Source of the DNA: Qingrenia yutianensis
GTDB lineage: Bacteria > Bacillota > Clostridia > UMGS1810
Direction of reading: 5' to 3'
NCBI RefSeq assembly: GCF_014385105.1
Contig: NZ_JACRTE010000002.1
Location: 204,699 to 268,698 of the forward strand
Length of the DNA stretch: 64,000 nucleotides
How positions within the stretch are numbered: position 1 is the first letter of the stretch; each line of letters starts with the position of its first letter. Positions 33,533-43,092 of this stretch are shown in pieces. The notes below the pieces were generated by a model. It made no database searches. It was not told where the DNA came from and saw nothing but the letters and a program-made list of their open reading frames with translations. The translations under genes were made by a program, and so were the position numbers.

Positions 33533-36500
33533 ATGGCAAAGAAATTCAAAACGATGGACGGTAACTGTGCCGCCGCGCATTGCGCCTATGCGTTCACAGA
33601 AGTAGCGTCTATCTATCCTATCACTCCTTCGTCAACAATGGCAGAATATGTCGACGAATGGAGCTCGAAAGGTCAGAAAAACATTTTCGGTCAGACCGTT
33701 GACGTTTGCGAAATGCAGTCCGAGGCAGGTGCGGCGGGCGCAGTTCACGGCTCACTCCAGGGCGGTGCGCTCACAACCACATTTACCGCTTCGCAGGGTC
33801 TTCTTCTTATGATACCGAATATGTATAAAATGGCGGGTGAATTGCTCCCCTCCGTTATCCACGTAAGCGCAAGAGCGCTCGCTGCTCACGCACTTAACAT
33901 TTTCGGCGACCATCAGGACGTTATGGCTTGCCGTCAGACAGGCTATGCAATGCTCGCTTCGGGCAGTGTTCAGGAAACTATGGATTTGGCAGGTATCGCT
34001 CACCTTGCAGCTATCAAAGGCAGAGTTCCGTTCCTCCACTTTTTCGACGGTTTCAGAACTTCGCACGAAATTCAGAAAATTGAGGTTATGGACTATGAAG
34101 ACCTCAAAAAGCTTATCGATATGGACGCTGTTAAAGCGTTTAAAGACAGAGCGCTAAACCCCGAACACCCCGTTCTCCGCGGAAGTGCGCAGAACTCGGA
34201 TATCTACTTCCAGGGCAGAGAGGTTGCTAACAAATACTACGAAAAAATTCCCGATATCGTTAACGATTATATGGGTGAAATTTCAAAAATCACAGGCAGA
34301 GAGTACAAACCCTTCAACTACTACGGCGCTCCCGACGCAACAAAAGTTATCGTTGCAATGGGTTCTGTTTGCGAAGCTATTGAAGAAACGGTTGACTACC
34401 TCAACGCTATGGGTCAGAAAGTCGGCGTTCTTAAAGTTCACCTTTACAGACCGTTCTCGGCTAAATATTTCTTTGATGTAATGCCCGAAACTGTTGAAAA
34501 AATCGCAGTTCTCGACAGAACAAAAGAGCCCGGTTCGCTCGGCGAGCCTCTTTATCTTGACGTTTGCAACCTTTACTTCGGAAAGAAAAACGCTCCGATG
34601 ATTGTAGGCGGACGTTACGGTTTGGGTTCAAAAGACACCACACCGACACAGATTGTTGCGGTTTACGATAATCTCGACGCTAAAGAGCCTATCAACAGCT
34701 TCACAATCGGTATCAACGACGACGTTACACATCTTTCGCTCAAACTCGGCAACAGAATTAACGCTGCTCCCGAGGGCACAACAAGATGTAAATTCTGGGG
34801 CTTCGGTTCCGACGGTACCGTTGGTGCCAACAAAGACGCAATCAAAATCATCGGCGACAACACCGACCTTTATGCACAGGCATATTTTGATTACGACTCC
34901 AAAAAGAGCGGCGGCGTAACAATGTCGCACTTGCGTTTCGGTAAAAAACCGATTAAGTCAACATACCTCCTCGACGAGGCTGACTATATCGCTTGTCATA
35001 AGCCTGCTTACATCTATCAGTATGATGTTCTCGAAGGTTTGAAACAGGGCGGAACATTCCTCCTCAACTGTGTATGGTCGGAGGACGAGCTTGATGAAAA
35101 GCTTCCTGCTCACGTTAAAAAATATATCGCTGACCACGATATTAAATTCTATACAATCAACGCTGTTGACGTTGCCGTTAAAGTAGGTCTCGGACCCACA
35201 AGAATAAATATGGTAACACAGGGCGCATTCTTCAAACTTGCAAACGTTATCCCGTTTGACGAGGCAGTTGTTCTTATTAAAGAAGCAATCAAGAAAACCT
35301 ACGGCAAAAAAGGCGACGAAATCGTAAGAATGAACTGCGACGCGGTTGACGGCGCTGTTGAGGCGCTCCACGAGGTTAAAGTTCCCGCATCGTGGAAAGA
35401 CGCTAAAGAAGAAGAGGCTCACACCTCCGACGCTCCGGAATTCGTTAAAAAGATTTGCGAACCCGTTAACGCACAGAAAGGTAACAAACTTCCTGTAAGC
35501 ACATTCCTCGGCTACGAGGACGGTACTTTCGAGCAGGGTACATCGAAATTTGAAAAACGTACCGTTGCGGTTAACGTTCCCGACTGGGATATTGCAAAAT
35601 GTATCCAGTGTAACCAGTGCTCACTCGTATGTCCGCACGCGGCTATAAGACCTGTTCTTTTGGACGACGCCGAGGCGGCTGCAGCTCCTGCCGGCTTTGA
35701 AACAAAAGACGCTATCGGTCCTCAGCTTAAAGGACTCAAATTCCGTATTCAGGTCAGCCCCCGTGACTGCTTGGGCTGCGGTGTTTGTGCACAGGTATGT
35801 CCGGCAAAAGAGAAGGCTCTCGTTATGAAACCGCTTGATCCTATGGTTGAAAAAGAGTCTGACAACTGGGATTACGCTATGACTGTTAAGGTTAAAGACA
35901 ACCTTATGGATAAAGCATCGGTTAAAGGCTCACAGTTCGCGAAACCTTACCTTGAGTTCTCCGGCGCTTGCGCAGGCTGCGGTGAAACACCTTACATTAA
36001 GCTTATCACACAGCTCTTCGGCGACAGAATGATGATTGCAAACGCAACAGGCTGTACTTCAATTTGGGGCGGCAGCGCACCGAGTATGCCTTACTGCAAA
36101 GACGAAAACGGCAGAGGTCCTGCTTGGGCTAACTCGCTCTTCGAGGACAACGCTGAATTCGGTATGGGTATGATTCTTGCGGTTAAGAAAGTAAGAAACA
36201 CTCTTAAAGCAAGAATGGAAACGGCTATTGAAAAAGGCGTTGACTCTAAACTTGCAGACGCTTTCAAAGCTTGGATTGACGGTATGAACGACGCTGAAAA
36301 ATCGAAAGCGGCGGCTTCCGACATTAAAGAGCTTATCAAATCGGCAGATCTTACAATGCCCGAACTTAAAGAAATTTCAGACAGAACAGACTTCCTCGTT
36401 AAACGTTCGCAGTGGGCGTTCGGCGGCGACGGCTGGGCTTACGATATTGGTTACGGCGGATTGGACCACGTTCTCGCATCGGGCGAGGACATCAACATCT

Positions 36501-37051
36501 TCGTTGTAGATACAGAAGTTTACTCCAACACCGGCGGACAGTCCTCAAAGGCTACACCGACCGCGGCTGTTGCAAAATTTGCCGCATCGGGTAAAAAAGT
36601 TAAGAAGAAAGACCTCGGTATGATTGCTACAACATACGGCTATGTATACGTCGCACAGATTGCTATCGGCTCGAATATGAACCAGGCTATCAAGGCAATC
36701 AAAGAAGCTGAAGCTTATCCCGGTCCTTCGCTTATCATTGCATACGCACCCTGTATCAACCACGGTATCAAGGTTGGTATGGCTAACACAATCCTTGAGG
36801 AGAAAAAGGCTGTTGAAACAGGTTACTGGCATTTGTGGAGATTTAACCCCGAACTCAAAGAGAAAGGCGAAAATCCGTTTATCCTTGATTCTAAAGAACC
36901 CACAGGCGCGGTTACAGACTTTATGAACGGCGAGAACAGATACCTCCTTCTTAAGAAGGCTCATCCGGAAATCGCTGCTCAACTCTTTGAAAAGGCTGAA
37001 AAAGACCTCAAAGACAGATACGAAGTTTACAAAAGAATGGCAGATAAATAA
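33533..37051 (+). CDS. nifJ: Pyruvate:ferredoxin oxidoreductase
   Basis: Converts pyruvate, CoA and oxidised ferredoxin to acetyl-CoA, CO2 and reduced ferredoxin, the central fermentative step in Clostridia. The 1,172-residue single-chain enzyme has an N-terminal PFOR alpha domain (EVASIYPITPSSTMAEYVDE), gamma domain, two 4Fe-4S ferredoxin motifs near residues 690-760 (CIQCNQCSLVCPH, CLGCGVCAQVCPA), and the thiamine diphosphate domain with CAGCGE and ATGCTSIWGG. It stands alone, with its own promoter and terminator. Confidence 0.97.
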   Translation: MAKKFKTMDGNCAAAHCAYAFTEVASIYPITPSSTMAEYVDEWSSKGQKNIFGQTVDVCEMQSEAGAAGAVHGSLQGGALTTTFTASQGLLLMIPNMYKMAGELLPSVIHVSARALAAHALNIFGDHQDVMACRQTGYAMLASGSVQETMDLAGIAHLAAIKGRVPFLHFFDGFRTSHEIQKIEVMDYEDLKKLIDMDAVKAFKDRALNPEHPVLRGSAQNSDIYFQGREVANKYYEKIPDIVNDYMGEISKITGREYKPFNYYGAPDATKVIVAMGSVCEAIEETVDYLNAMGQKVGVLKVHLYRPFSAKYFFDVMPETVEKIAVLDRTKEPGSLGEPLYLDVCNLYFGKKNAPMIVGGRYGLGSKDTTPTQIVAVYDNLDAKEPINSFTIGINDDVTHLSLKLGNRINAAPEGTTRCKFWGFGSDGTVGANKDAIKIIGDNTDLYAQAYFDYDSKKSGGVTMSHLRFGKKPIKSTYLLDEADYIACHKPAYIYQYDVLEGLKQGGTFLLNCVWSEDELDEKLPAHVKKYIADHDIKFYTINAVDVAVKVGLGPTRINMVTQGAFFKLANVIPFDEAVVLIKEAIKKTYGKKGDEIVRMNCDAVDGAVEALHEVKVPASWKDAKEEEAHTSDAPEFVKKICEPVNAQKGNKLPVSTFLGYEDGTFEQGTSKFEKRTVAVNVPDWDIAKCIQCNQCSLVCPHAAIRPVLLDDAEAAAAPAGFETKDAIGPQLKGLKFRIQVSPRDCLGCGVCAQVCPAKEKALVMKPLDPMVEKESDNWDYAMTVKVKDNLMDKASVKGSQFAKPYLEFSGACAGCGETPYIKLITQLFGDRMMIANATGCTSIWGGSAPSMPYCKDENGRGPAWANSLFEDNAEFGMGMILAVKKVRNTLKARMETAIEKGVDSKLADAFKAWIDGMNDAEKSKAAASDIKELIKSADLTMPELKEISDRTDFLVKRSQWAFGGDGWAYDIGYGGLDHVLASGEDINIFVVDTEVYSNTGGQSSKATPTAAVAKFAASGKKVKKKDLGMIATTYGYVYVAQIAIGSNMNQAIKAIKEAEAYPGPSLIIAYAPCINHGIKVGMANTILEEKKAVETGYWHLWRFNPELKEKGENPFILDSKEPTGAVTDFMNGENRYLLLKKAHPEIAAQLFEKAEKDLKDRYEVYKRMADK

Positions 37052-37077
37052 TTAAAATTTATCCGCTTAAATATCAT

Positions 37078-37110
37078 AATCCCGCCCGAATTATCTCGGA
37101 CGGGATTTAT
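37078..37110 (+). terminator. Rho-independent terminator of nifJ
   Basis: AATCCCGCCCGA pairs with TCGGACGGGATT (one mismatch) around a 6-base loop and is followed by TATGATAAATTTT, about 30 bases after the nifJ stop. Confidence 0.75.
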
Positions 37111-37192
37111 GATAAATTTTATTTTGCACGAATATATTTAATAAGAAGATTTTTAGTTTTATATAGTTTTTATTATGAGGTGAATTTCAATA

Positions 37193-38818
37193 ATGAGTGA
37201 AAAAAAGGCGCGCAGAAAAAATGCGAAAATCATAGTTTTGACAGTTATCGCCGTGCTTATCGCGTCGCTTTGTGCGATTGCGGGAGTATTGGCTAAAACA
37301 GACACTGCATACGGCAAAATATATGTCAACGATTTGTGCGTCGGGAAAAAGAATACCGCTGACATCAAAACGGCACTCGAAGAAAAATACTCGCCCGAAA
37401 ACACGAATGTGATTTTTACATACAAAAACACCGATTTTGAGGTTAACGGTGCAGATTTTGACCTAAAATACGACCTTGACAAAACAAGCGAAAACGCATA
37501 TCAGGCAGGCAAAGGCAAAAATTTTATAAGCCGTGGATTTAATGCGGTAAAATATTCGCTTTTCAAAAAGGAAATTCCTGTGGAAATCACCTTTGACCAG
37601 GAAAAGCTTTACAATATTTTAAAAGAGAAAGCAACAGATGTCGAAAATCCCGTTACCGATACGGTAACCGAGCTTAAAGACGGCAATCTTGTCATTCAAA
37701 ACGGCAAAAAAGGCAACGGAGTTGACATTGATAAAATAAAAAAAGACGTTGAAAAAGTTGTTTCAAAAAACAAATTAACTGATAAAATTGAGGTGAAAAT
37801 CACCGAAATCAAACCGAAAATTCCCACTGCACAGGCGCTTTACGACGAATTTCACAAAGAGCCGAAAGATGTGGAATTTTCGCACGAAAACGGCGAAGTT
37901 CATTTTTCAGAGCACGTCACGGGCGTAACCTTTGACGTTAACGAGGCGCAGAAAATTCTCGACCAAAACAAGCATAACATTGAGCCGTACAGCATACCGG
38001 TAGAAATCACACAGCCCGAAAAAACCACGCAGTGGTTTATCGACAACAAGCTGTCCGACACGCTCGGCAGTTTTTCCACCGTTTACAACGCGGGAAACTA
38101 CGAACGCTCGCACAATATCGCGCTTGCGGCGTAGAAAATCAACGGACTTGTGCTTATGCCGGGTCAGCAGTTTTCGTTCAACGGCGTTGTCGGTCAGCGT
38201 TCGGCGCAAACCGGCTTTAAAACCGCAAAGGTTTATCAGGGCGGTGAAATTGTGGACGGCATAGGCGGAGGAATTTGCCAGGTTTCCACTACCCTTTACA
38301 ACGCGGCGCTTTACTCTGATTTAAAAATCGTTTACCGAACAAACCACTCAATGCCAGTTTCATATGTCCCGTCAGGACGCGACGCAACGGTGTCATACGG
38401 CAGTATCGACTTTAAATTTTCAAACAATCAGGGTTATCCCATAAAGCTTGGCTGCAGTGCGTCAAACGGACGCTTGACCTGTTCGGTTTACGGCATTAAA
38501 CTGCAAAACAAAAAGGTGGAAATCACCACACAGACCGTCAGCACCACGCCGTTTACGGTGAAAGAAGTTGAGGACAGCACTCTCCCCGACGGCAAACGCA
38601 AGGTTAAGCAGGCAGGCAGTGAGGGCAGTGTTGTTGACACGTTCAAAACGGTTTACATTAACGGCGAAAGCCAGGGGACAAACAAAATTTCGCGCAGTAA
38701 CTACTCGGCAATAACGCAAATCGAACTTGTCGGCACAAAGAAAAACGAAATTGCCGACACACCTGCCGCGGCGGCATTCGGCGAAACCTACGTCGGCGAC
38801 GACACAATCCAGCAGTAG
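37193..38818 (+). pseudogene. VanW-family protein interrupted by an in-frame TAG
   Basis: A membrane-anchored protein with one N-terminal transmembrane segment (residues ~11-34), a peptidoglycan-binding-like region and a VanW domain (LMPGQQFSFN, GGGICQVSTTLYNAAL, and later MPVSYVPSGRDATVSYG). The frame is open for 313 codons, stops at TAG 38132-38134, and continues in the same frame to 38816-38818. The interruption falls in the conserved start of the VanW domain, where ALAA-x-KING would carry a glutamate (GAG to TAG would be one base change). So it is either a pseudogene, a sequencing error or a suppressed stop. Confidence 0.85.
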
Positions 38819-38840
38819 CAATGTAAAACAAAAGAATTTT

Positions 38841-38873
38841 AAGACTGTTTTCCTTATGAAAACAGTCTTTTTT
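38841..38873 (+). terminator. Terminator downstream of the VanW gene
   Basis: AAGACTGTTTTC pairs with GAAAACAGTCTT around a short loop (cttat) and is followed by a run of T. A strong Rho-independent terminator about 25 bases after the VanW stop. It insulates the phosphate operon that follows. Confidence 0.85.
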
Positions 38874-38876
38874 CAT

Positions 38877-38904
38877 TTTACAAAAACTTTACAAAAGCTG
38901 ACTT
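38877..38904 (+). promoter_or_regulatory. PhoP/PhoB-box-like repeats upstream of pstS
   Basis: Two identical hexamers TTTACA start at 38877 and 38888, exactly 11 bases apart, with a weaker TGACTT at 38899. This matches the Bacillus PhoP box layout (TT-A-ACA-like hexamers separated by 5 bases). A TTGACA -35-like box at 38911-38916 follows, with TAGAAT at 38932 (15-base spacing, not ideal). Supports phosphate control of the pst-pho genes by the PhoB encoded downstream. Confidence 0.65.
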
Positions 38905-38986
38905 TCCGATTTGACAATCGCAGTTTAAAATTAGAATTGTAAAAAGGAAAAGGATAAAAAATAAAATTGTAAAGGGGTTTTACATT

Positions 38987-39838
38987 ATGAAAAGAACAAA
39001 AAAATTAGCGGCACTCATTATGTGCGCACTTCTCGCGTGCACAGCAATGACAGCTTGTCAGAACAACGGTGACAACGGCGCAGACAGTCAAGGCTCGTCA
39101 AAGATATCGGGCACGGTATCGACAGACGGTTCAACGTCAATGGAAAAAGTTATCGGCGCACTCGGCGAATCGTTTAAAGAACAGAACGCAGGCGTAACAT
39201 TCACATACAATCCCACAGGCTCCGGCTCGGGAATTACCGCAGTGTCGGAGGGCAGATGCGACATCGGACTTTCAAGCCGTGCGCTTAAAGACGACGAAAA
39301 AGCATCGGGACTTAAAGAAACAATCCTTGCATACGACGGAATTGCAATCATAGTAAATCCGCAGAGCAAGGTTGAAGATTTAACGGTTGAGCAGATTAAG
39401 AAAATCTACACCGGCGAAATTACAAACTGGAGCGAAGTCGGCGGAGCAGACGGCGAAATCGTTCTTATCGGCAGAGAAGCAGGAAGCGGTACAAGGGACG
39501 GTTTTGAAAGCATTACCGACACAAAAGACAAATGCAAATACCGTCAGGAACTTACCTCAACAGGCGACGTTATCACAACGGTGGCGCAGAACCCGAACGC
39601 AATCGGATATGCCTCGCTCGCGTCGGTAAAAGACACTGTAAAAGCACTTAAAGTCGGCGGAGTTACACCCTCCGAAGGCACGGTAAAAGACGGCTCGTAT
39701 GTTGTTCAGCGTCCGTTTGTGCTGGTTACAAAAGAAGGCACACCCTTATCCGAAACCGCACAGAAATTCTTCGATTACGCAACATCATCTTCAGCGTCTG
39801 AAATCATCAGCAAAGCAGGAGCGGTATCGGCAAACTGA
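38987..39838 (+). CDS. pstS: Phosphate ABC transporter substrate-binding lipoprotein
   Basis: Binds inorganic phosphate outside the membrane and delivers it to PstCA. The 283-residue product has a lipoprotein signal peptide ending LLACTAMTAC with the cysteine near residue 24, and phosphate-binding motifs including GSTSMEKV, PTGSGSGI and GREAGSGTRDGFE. First gene of the pst-pho operon. Start ATG 38987 follows AAAGGGG. A hairpin with T-run after its stop probably keeps its expression above that of the downstream genes. Confidence 0.96.
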   Translation: MKRTKKLAALIMCALLACTAMTACQNNGDNGADSQGSSKISGTVSTDGSTSMEKVIGALGESFKEQNAGVTFTYNPTGSGSGITAVSEGRCDIGLSSRALKDDEKASGLKETILAYDGIAIIVNPQSKVEDLTVEQIKKIYTGEITNWSEVGGADGEIVLIGREAGSGTRDGFESITDTKDKCKYRQELTSTGDVITTVAQNPNAIGYASLASVKDTVKALKVGGVTPSEGTVKDGSYVVQRPFVLVTKEGTPLSETAQKFFDYATSSSASEIISKAGAVSAN

Positions 39839-39846
39839 AAACCATA

Positions 39847-39870
39847 AAGGCGGTGCAAAACCGCCTTTTT
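39847..39870 (+). terminator. Attenuator-like terminator between pstS and pstC
   Basis: AAGGCGGT (39847-39854) pairs with ACCGCCTT (39860-39867) across a short loop and is followed by TTTTT. It lies 8 bases after the pstS stop and 30 bases before pstC. Partial termination would give more binding protein than transporter, a known arrangement in pst operons; inferred here. Confidence 0.75.
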
Positions 39871-39899
39871 CAGCATTAGAGAGGATTAAGGGTTAAATT

Positions 39900-40790
39900 A
39901 TGAAAAACACACAACTTACATTCAAAAAAAAGCTTATTGACGCGGAAAACATTATCCACGCGGTGTTTTTAATACTCGGTTTAATCACCGTCGGGAGCGT
40001 GCTTCTCATCACGGTTTACCTTATAATTTCGGGCTTGCCGGCAATACTCAAAATCGGATTTTTCAAATTTATGTTCGGCAAAACCTGGGCGTCGACCGCA
40101 TCAGCACCGCAGTACGGCATACTTCCGTTTATCTTAACAAGCATTTACGGCACGGGCGGAGCAATACTCATCGGCGTGCCTCTCGGCTTTTTCACAGCGG
40201 TGTATCTTGCAAAGCTTGCGCCGAAAAAGCTCAAAAACGCGGTCGAATCGGCAGTCAGCCTGCTCGCGGGTATCCCGTCGGTTGTATACGGCTTGGTGGG
40301 TATGCTTTTTCTCGTGCCGGCAATCCGAAAAGTTTTCAATCTTCCCGACGGCTCAAGCCTTTTCGCGGCGATAATCGTGCTTGCGATAATGATTTTGCCG
40401 TCCATAATAAAAGTGTCGCTCACGGCGCTTGAGGCAGTGCCGAAAGAATATGAGGACGCATCGCTTGCACTCGGCGCGACCGATATAGAAACATATTTCA
40501 GGGTGTCCGTCCCGGCGGCAAAAAGCGGTATCGCGGCGGCGGTTGTGCTGGGCGTGGGACGTGCAATCGGCGAGGCAATGGCAGTTATGATGGTATCGGG
40601 CAATGCGCCCAATATGCCGTCAATCTTTGAAAGCGTGCGCTTTTTGACAACCGCCGTTGCGAGCGAAATGTCCTACTCGGCAGGACTTCAAAGACAGGCG
40701 CTTTTTTCAATCGCACTGGTACTGTTTTTGTTTATAATGCTTATAAACGCGGCTTTGAATTTCCTTTTAAAGCGCGATAAGGAGAAATAA
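39900..40790 (+). CDS. pstC: Phosphate ABC transporter permease PstC
   Basis: One of two membrane subunits of the PstSCAB importer. The 296-residue product has about six transmembrane segments and the EAA loop region (PKEYEDASLALGATDIETYF). Contains GIPSVVYGLVG, typical of phosphate permeases. Three bases separate it from pstA. Confidence 0.95.
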   Translation: MKNTQLTFKKKLIDAENIIHAVFLILGLITVGSVLLITVYLIISGLPAILKIGFFKFMFGKTWASTASAPQYGILPFILTSIYGTGGAILIGVPLGFFTAVYLAKLAPKKLKNAVESAVSLLAGIPSVVYGLVGMLFLVPAIRKVFNLPDGSSLFAAIIVLAIMILPSIIKVSLTALEAVPKEYEDASLALGATDIETYFRVSVPAAKSGIAAAVVLGVGRAIGEAMAVMMVSGNAPNMPSIFESVRFLTTAVASEMSYSAGLQRQALFSIALVLFLFIMLINAALNFLLKRDKEK

Positions 40791-40793
40791 AAT

Positions 40794-41657
40794 ATGCTTT
40801 CAAATCAAATATCAAAAAAACGAAAAATATATATCGGCACACTTAAAACGCTTATGATGCTTTCTGTAATTATCACAAGCGCGCTGGTGCTTTTTCTTAT
40901 GATTTTCGTGTTTGCAAAAGGCATACCGAACATATCGTGGGAGTTTTTGTCCACCGCACCGAGCTATTTAACCGAAAGAATAGGCATACTTCCCGATATT
41001 TTAAACACTGTTTATATCGTTATCGCAACGCTTGCAATCGTGCTTCCGCTCGGCGTCGGCGCGGCGGTATATCTCACCGAATACGCGTCCAACAAAAAAA
41101 TTGTTGCGGTAATCGAATACGCCGCGGAAACGCTTTCGGGCATACCGTCGGTAATATACGGACTTGTGGGAATGTTGTTTTTCTGCCGGTTTCTCAATAT
41201 GAAAACATCGCTTCTCGCCGGCAGTTTAACACTTGTTATAATGAATTTGCCGACGATTATGCGAACGACACAGGAAAGCCTTAAAACCGTTCCGCAAAGC
41301 TACCGCGAGGGCGCGTTCGGACTGGGAGCCGGCAAATGGCACGTTGTGCGCACGGTTGTTCTTCCGGGCTGTGTTGACGGTGTAATAACAGGCTGTATAC
41401 TCTCGGTCGGCAGAATACTCGGCGAATCGGCGGCACTGCTATTTACGGCAGGTTTTGCGCACGCATTAAACGGTATGAAAGACGCGCTCGGAAACGCAGG
41501 CGCAACGCTCACCGTAGCGCTCTACGTTTACGCAAAGGAACAGGGCGAATTCGGCGTTGCATTCGCGATTGCCGCTATACTTATGCTTTTAACGCTTATC
41601 ATAAACCTTGCGGCAGCACTCACCGGCAAATATTTTGAGAAAAGGAGAAACATATGA
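40794..41657 (+). CDS. pstA: Phosphate ABC transporter permease PstA
   Basis: Second membrane subunit of the phosphate importer. The 287-residue product has six hydrophobic segments, the motif SGIPSVIYGLVGMLFF and an EAA-like loop with YREGAFGLGAGKWHVV. The stop overlaps the pstB start by 4 bases, indicating coupling. Confidence 0.95.
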   Translation: MLSNQISKKRKIYIGTLKTLMMLSVIITSALVLFLMIFVFAKGIPNISWEFLSTAPSYLTERIGILPDILNTVYIVIATLAIVLPLGVGAAVYLTEYASNKKIVAVIEYAAETLSGIPSVIYGLVGMLFFCRFLNMKTSLLAGSLTLVIMNLPTIMRTTQESLKTVPQSYREGAFGLGAGKWHVVRTVVLPGCVDGVITGCILSVGRILGESAALLFTAGFAHALNGMKDALGNAGATLTVALYVYAKEQGEFGVAFAIAAILMLLTLIINLAAALTGKYFEKRRNI

Positions 41658-42409
41658 ACGGCATAATTTCGGTTAAAAACCTTAATTTGTGGTACGGGCA
41701 GACCAAGGTGCTCAAAGACATCAACATAGAAATCCCCGAAAAAAGCATAACCGCGCTTATCGGGCCGTCGGGCTGCGGAAAATCCACATTTTTAAAAACC
41801 ATAAACAGAATGAACGACCTTGTTCCGGGCGTCCGCATTGAGGGAAACGTGGAATACGGCGGACAAAACATTTTTGACCCGGCGGTTAACGTAAACGAAC
41901 TGCGAAAGGAAATCGGTATGGTTTTCCAAAAACCTAACCCGTTCCCGATGAGCATTTACGACAACATCGCTTACGGTCCGCGCACGCACGGCATAAAAAA
42001 CAAAGCAAAACTTGACGATATAGTTGAAAAATCATTAAAAGGCGCGGCGATTTGGGACGAGGTTAAAGACAGACTCAAAAAAAGCGCACTCGGACTTTCG
42101 GGCGGTCAGCAGCAAAGGCTGTGCATTGCGCGCGCACTTGCGGTTGAACCGAAAATTCTTCTTATGGACGAGCCGACAAGCGCGCTCGACCCGATTTCAA
42201 CATCTAAAATAGAAGAACTTGCAAGCGAGCTGAAAAAATGCTATACTATAATCATAGTTACGCACAATATGCAGCAGGCGGTGCGTATATCCGACAACAC
42301 GGCATTTTTCCTGCTCGGCGAGCTTGTGGAATACGGCGAAACCGAAAAGATGTTTGCAAATCCTAAGGACAAACGAACAGAGGATTATATTACGGGGAGG
42401 TTCGGATAA
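41654..42409 (+). CDS. pstB: Phosphate ABC transporter ATP-binding protein PstB
   Basis: ATPase subunit of PstSCAB. The 251-residue product has Walker A GPSGCGKST, Q-loop near MVFQKPNPFP, signature LSGGQQQRLCIARAL and Walker B LLMDEPTSALDP. The stop overlaps phoU start by one base (TAATG). Confidence 0.97.
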   Translation: MNGIISVKNLNLWYGQTKVLKDINIEIPEKSITALIGPSGCGKSTFLKTINRMNDLVPGVRIEGNVEYGGQNIFDPAVNVNELRKEIGMVFQKPNPFPMSIYDNIAYGPRTHGIKNKAKLDDIVEKSLKGAAIWDEVKDRLKKSALGLSGGQQQRLCIARALAVEPKILLMDEPTSALDPISTSKIEELASELKKCYTIIIVTHNMQQAVRISDNTAFFLLGELVEYGETEKMFANPKDKRTEDYITGRFG

Positions 42410-43062
42410 TGCGAAGTAAATTTGATATGCAGCTTGCAAATCTTAACAAAGAACTTATAGAAATGGGCGCTCTGTGCGAGCAGGTTATCGCGCTTGCGGC
42501 AAAATCGCTTGCGGAGGGCGATATTAAAACGGCGAAAAAGATTTTTCCGCTCGACGATGAAATAGACCAAAAGGAGCGCGACATTGAGTCTATGTGCCTT
42601 AAAATGCTCCTTCAGCAACAGCCCGTTGCGCGCGATTTAAGGCAGATTTCCGCGGCGCTTAAAATGATAACCGATATGGAGCGCATAGGCGACCAGGCGT
42701 CGGATATTGCCGAGATTATCGGATTTATGGGCGAACGCACCGACCGAAAATGCGGTGATATTGAAAATATGGCGCGCGCGGCAATAAAAATGGTCACCGA
42801 AAGCGTGGACGCGTATGTTAAACAGGACGTTGAAATTGCGAAAAAGGTAATTTCGCACGACGACGTTGTAGACGATTATTTTAAGAAAATCAAAACTGAG
42901 CTTATCGAAATGATTTCAAAAAATCCTGACGACGGCGAATATGCAATCGACCTTGTGATGATTGCGAAATATTTTGAACGTATCGGCGACCACGCGACGA
43001 ACATTGCCGAGTGGGTGGAATTTTCGGTAACGGGTATTCACAAAGGTGTTGACGAACTTTAA
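42409..43062 (+). CDS. phoU: Phosphate-specific transport accessory protein PhoU
   Basis: Negative regulator linking PstSCAB to the PhoR sensor. The 217-residue all-helical product has two PhoU repeats with the metal-binding-type motifs (EKVIS, EIARD-like DMERIGDQASDIAE and YFERIGDHATNIAE). Begins at the ATG that overlaps the pstB stop. Confidence 0.96.
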   Translation: MRSKFDMQLANLNKELIEMGALCEQVIALAAKSLAEGDIKTAKKIFPLDDEIDQKERDIESMCLKMLLQQQPVARDLRQISAALKMITDMERIGDQASDIAEIIGFMGERTDRKCGDIENMARAAIKMVTESVDAYVKQDVEIAKKVISHDDVVDDYFKKIKTELIEMISKNPDDGEYAIDLVMIAKYFERIGDHATNIAEWVEFSVTGIHKGVDEL

Positions 43063-43092
43063 TCAGTCAAAAGAAACAGGAGTTGATAGGTT

